Of a DNA stretch of 24,749 nt, positions 23,422 to 24,749 are shown piece after piece. The DNA lies in contig CAYMLQ010000045.1 in the NCBI GenBank assembly GCA_964390795.1, forward strand, positions 1 through 24,749, read 5' to 3'. Position numbers and translations under genes: made by a program. Source of the DNA: CAYMLQ01 sp964390795. GTDB taxonomy: Bacteria; Verrucomicrobiota; Kiritimatiellia; RFP12; UBA1067. The notes beneath the pieces are model-generated. The model searched no databases. It had not been told where the DNA came from and was given only the letters and a program-made list of their open reading frames with translations. Each line of letters begins with the position of its first letter. Positions within the stretch are counted from its first letter, which is position 1.

Positions 23422-23925
23422 GTGGAAAACAAGTTGGCGACCAAAGCCGAAGCCGCCGCCGAGAACGCGGACACATGGATCGGCCGGAAGGTGAAACTCT
23501 CCCTGCTGTTCCACCGCAACGTCAACTCCAGCAAGACCACCGTTGAGGTGAAAGAGGGCGTCGTCACGCTGACAGGCGAAGCGTCCAGCATCGCGCAGAA
23601 AGACCTGACCTCCGAATACGCTGCCGATATCGAGGGCGTGAAAGAGGTCAAGAATGCCATGACGGTGGTCGCGCCTGCCACGACGGAGCCGGCGGATCGT
23701 ACCGCAGGCACCAAATTGGACGACGCGTCGATCACCGCGCAGGTCAAGACGGCGCTGTTGACCCACCGCTCGACCAGCTCGCTCAAGACCAAGGTCGCGA
23801 CGCTAGAAGGCGTTGTCACCTTGACCGGCATCGCGAAGAACGCGGCCGAGAAGTCGCTGGTCACCAAGCTCGTCGAGGACATCGTCGGCGTGGTCAGCAT
23901 AAAGAACCAGATGACTGTTGAGTAA
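23422..23925 (+). CDS. BON-domain protein, truncated at the 5' end
   Basis: The open frame has two complete BON domains: about residues 18-82 ('TWIGRKVKLSLLF…VVTLTGEASS…GVKEVKNAMTVV') and about 98-165 ('ASITAQVKTALLTH…VVTLTGIAKN…GVVSIKNQMTVE'). BON domains bind phospholipid membranes; OsmY-type members are periplasmic and osmotically induced. Reading upstream in frame to the stop at 23361, codons from about 23374 give 'LAQETAASLPGVTRVENKL', the tail of another BON domain whose start and signal peptide are missing. The only listed start is a GTG at 23422 with no ribosome site. It is probably a decapitated gene or one disrupted by a deletion; function in this form is doubtful. Confidence 0.75.
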   Translation: MENKLATKAEAAAENADTWIGRKVKLSLLFHRNVNSSKTTVEVKEGVVTLTGEASSIAQKDLTSEYAADIEGVKEVKNAMTVVAPATTEPADRTAGTKLDDASITAQVKTALLTHRSTSSLKTKVATLEGVVTLTGIAKNAAEKSLVTKLVEDIVGVVSIKNQMTVE

Positions 23926-23955
23926 GTCTCAAACGTAAACAGCGCGTCGGTTTTT

Positions 23956-23989
23956 CACCCGTCTGGTGCGTCCGCGCACCAGACGGGTG
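23956..23989. other. Perfect 15-bp stem-loop between the BON and DUF3309 genes
   Basis: Arms 23956-23970 (CACCCGTCTGGTGCG) and 23975-23989 with a TCCG loop. The T5 run lies before the stem on the plus strand, so it is not a standard terminator for the BON gene. It may be an RNA-processing or attenuating hairpin before DUF3309. Confidence 0.7.
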
Positions 23990-24020
23990 TAGGGGCCGAC
24001 CCAAGAAAAGGAGATCGACC

Positions 24021-24179
24021 ATGCCTATCGGAACAATCCTGTTGATTGTCTTGGTTCTCATGATTCTGGGCGCCCTTCCCACCTGGCCCCACAGCAAAAA
24101 CTGGGGCTATTACCCGAGCGGCGGGCTCGGTCTCGTCGTCGTGATACTGCTTATTCTGCTTCTGCTGGGACGGCTGTAG
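24021..24179 (+). CDS. DUF3309 small membrane protein
   Basis: 52 residues; AAAAGGAG precedes the ATG. Two hydrophobic helices (about 4-18 and 36-50) flank the signature 'LPTWPHSKNWGYYPSGGLGL', which is characteristic of DUF3309. The function of this family is unknown; it often occurs near stress-related small genes. The next gene starts 84 bp downstream. Confidence 0.88.
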   Translation: MPIGTILLIVLVLMILGALPTWPHSKNWGYYPSGGLGLVVVILLILLLLGRL

Positions 24180-24263
24180 AAATTGAGGCGGTGAGCCAGC
24201 AAACGGTGTCCAGCCCCGTCGTGAAGGTGCGGTTGACCGCCTGACGAAACACAGGAGAGCATC

Positions 24264-24440
24264 ATGAAGACTGACCATTCAACGGCATCGTTCTGGCACT
24301 CGTACACGGCAGCTGAGAAGGCGGCCAAACTCTTAACCGGAACGGCTGAGTCGCTGGCACCCAACCCTACGGCTGTTGCTTTACACGCCGATGATGGCCC
24401 CGACAACGCGATGCTGGAGGTGGTTGAGTACCACCCGTGA
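24264..24440 (+). CDS. Small hypothetical protein
   Basis: 58 residues; CAGGAGAG lies before the ATG. Soluble and acidic at the end ('HADDGPDNAMLEVVEYHP'), with no signal or known domain. The good ribosome site and its place in a run of small stress-type genes support it being real. Confidence 0.5.
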   Translation: MKTDHSTASFWHSYTAAEKAAKLLTGTAESLAPNPTAVALHADDGPDNAMLEVVEYHP

Positions 24441-24474
24441 ATCGAACGGTATAAACGAAGAACGGAGAAATCAG

Positions 24475-24687
24475 ATGAAGAATCGTAAAGTTGTAATCTG
24501 CGTGGCGGCGTCTGTCATGGCGTTGTCATTCCTGACGGTCGGTTGCGACCGCGAGGTTTCCAAATCGAAGAGCGCGAGTGTGAGCCGCGACGGCACGGTT
24601 AAATCACAGGAGAAGACCGTTACCCAGTCTCCGGACGGCACCGTGACCAAGACCCAAGAGTCCAAGACCTCCGAGCCCAAAAACTAG
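24475..24687 (+). CDS. Small lipoprotein
   Basis: 70 residues. The start at 24475 is chosen for the GGAGA ribosome site and the proper signal peptide; an open frame reaching further upstream is unlikely. The lipobox LTVGC puts the lipidated residue at Cys24. The mature part is Ser/Thr/Lys-rich with a small internal repeat ('RDGTVKSQEKTVTQS' and 'PDGTVTKTQESKTSE'). No known family. It resembles the lipoprotein at 8174 only in layout. Confidence 0.7.
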   Translation: MKNRKVVICVAASVMALSFLTVGCDREVSKSKSASVSRDGTVKSQEKTVTQSPDGTVTKTQESKTSEPKN

Positions 24688-24749
24688 TCAGTGTTCCTCT
24701 AACAAACGATGCGGTAACTGGTGTCACCTAATTAACCGAATGAGACGAA

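Noticed and set aside
23956..23989. Canonical rho-independent terminator
   Set aside because: No T run follows the stem on either strand in the right place.
24710..24730. GGTAAC-TGGT-GTCACC as a fifth copy of the 19-bp motif
   Set aside because: Only loosely similar; the GGGTT core and the flanks are missing and the downstream gene is outside the window.

Overview
The window is GC-rich bacterial DNA with a PVC-superphylum character, most like Kiritimatiellota/Verrucomicrobiota. This is inferred from the secreted proteins: right-handed beta-helix, ice-binding-like (DUF3494) and thrombospondin-type-3 Ca-loop proteins, with Sec signals and the conserved post-signal segment of the beta-helix protein. 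No rRNA, tRNA or CRISPR array was seen, and the phylum call rests on recognition, not a search.

Left part (minus strand, 1-7938): a two-gene unit encodes a bifunctional L-fucokinase/GDP-fucose pyrophosphorylase followed by a secreted GH36 alpha-galactosidase that runs off the window edge. A second minus-strand unit encodes a large secreted DUF3494 protein and an outer-membrane beta-barrel, ending in a good intrinsic terminator.

Middle (7939-18816, plus strand): an alanine-rich lipoprotein, a stand-alone receiver protein, and a 1.2 kb gene-poor stretch packed with palindromes, heptamer repeats, a C12 tract, gene fragments and a possible structured RNA. After this comes an 8.6 kb gene for an intact cyclic beta-1,2-glucan synthase (NdvB/ChvB/Cgs type).

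Right part (18817-24749, plus strand): a compact three-gene operon encodes an XRE regulator with a Cys-rich CW-type tail, a 970-residue beta-helix protein and a GWI-repeat/TSP3 protein, behind a palindromic operator. It is followed by a 5'-truncated BON-domain gene, a DUF3309 membrane peptide, a small hypothetical protein and a small lipoprotein.

Two things cut across the genes. (1) A 7-nt periodic degenerate repeat (consensus near GAMCKCC) occurs at six places; four of these are translated inside the fucokinase gene. (2) A 19-bp partly palindromic motif (GTAGGGTTACACCCCATAG-like) occurs four times upstream of genes, always in the same orientation to the downstream gene. Three of the four lie 61-77 bp from a start codon. 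The genes behind it, together with the BON/DUF3309/lipoprotein group, look like an envelope or osmotic-stress set; this last point is inference.
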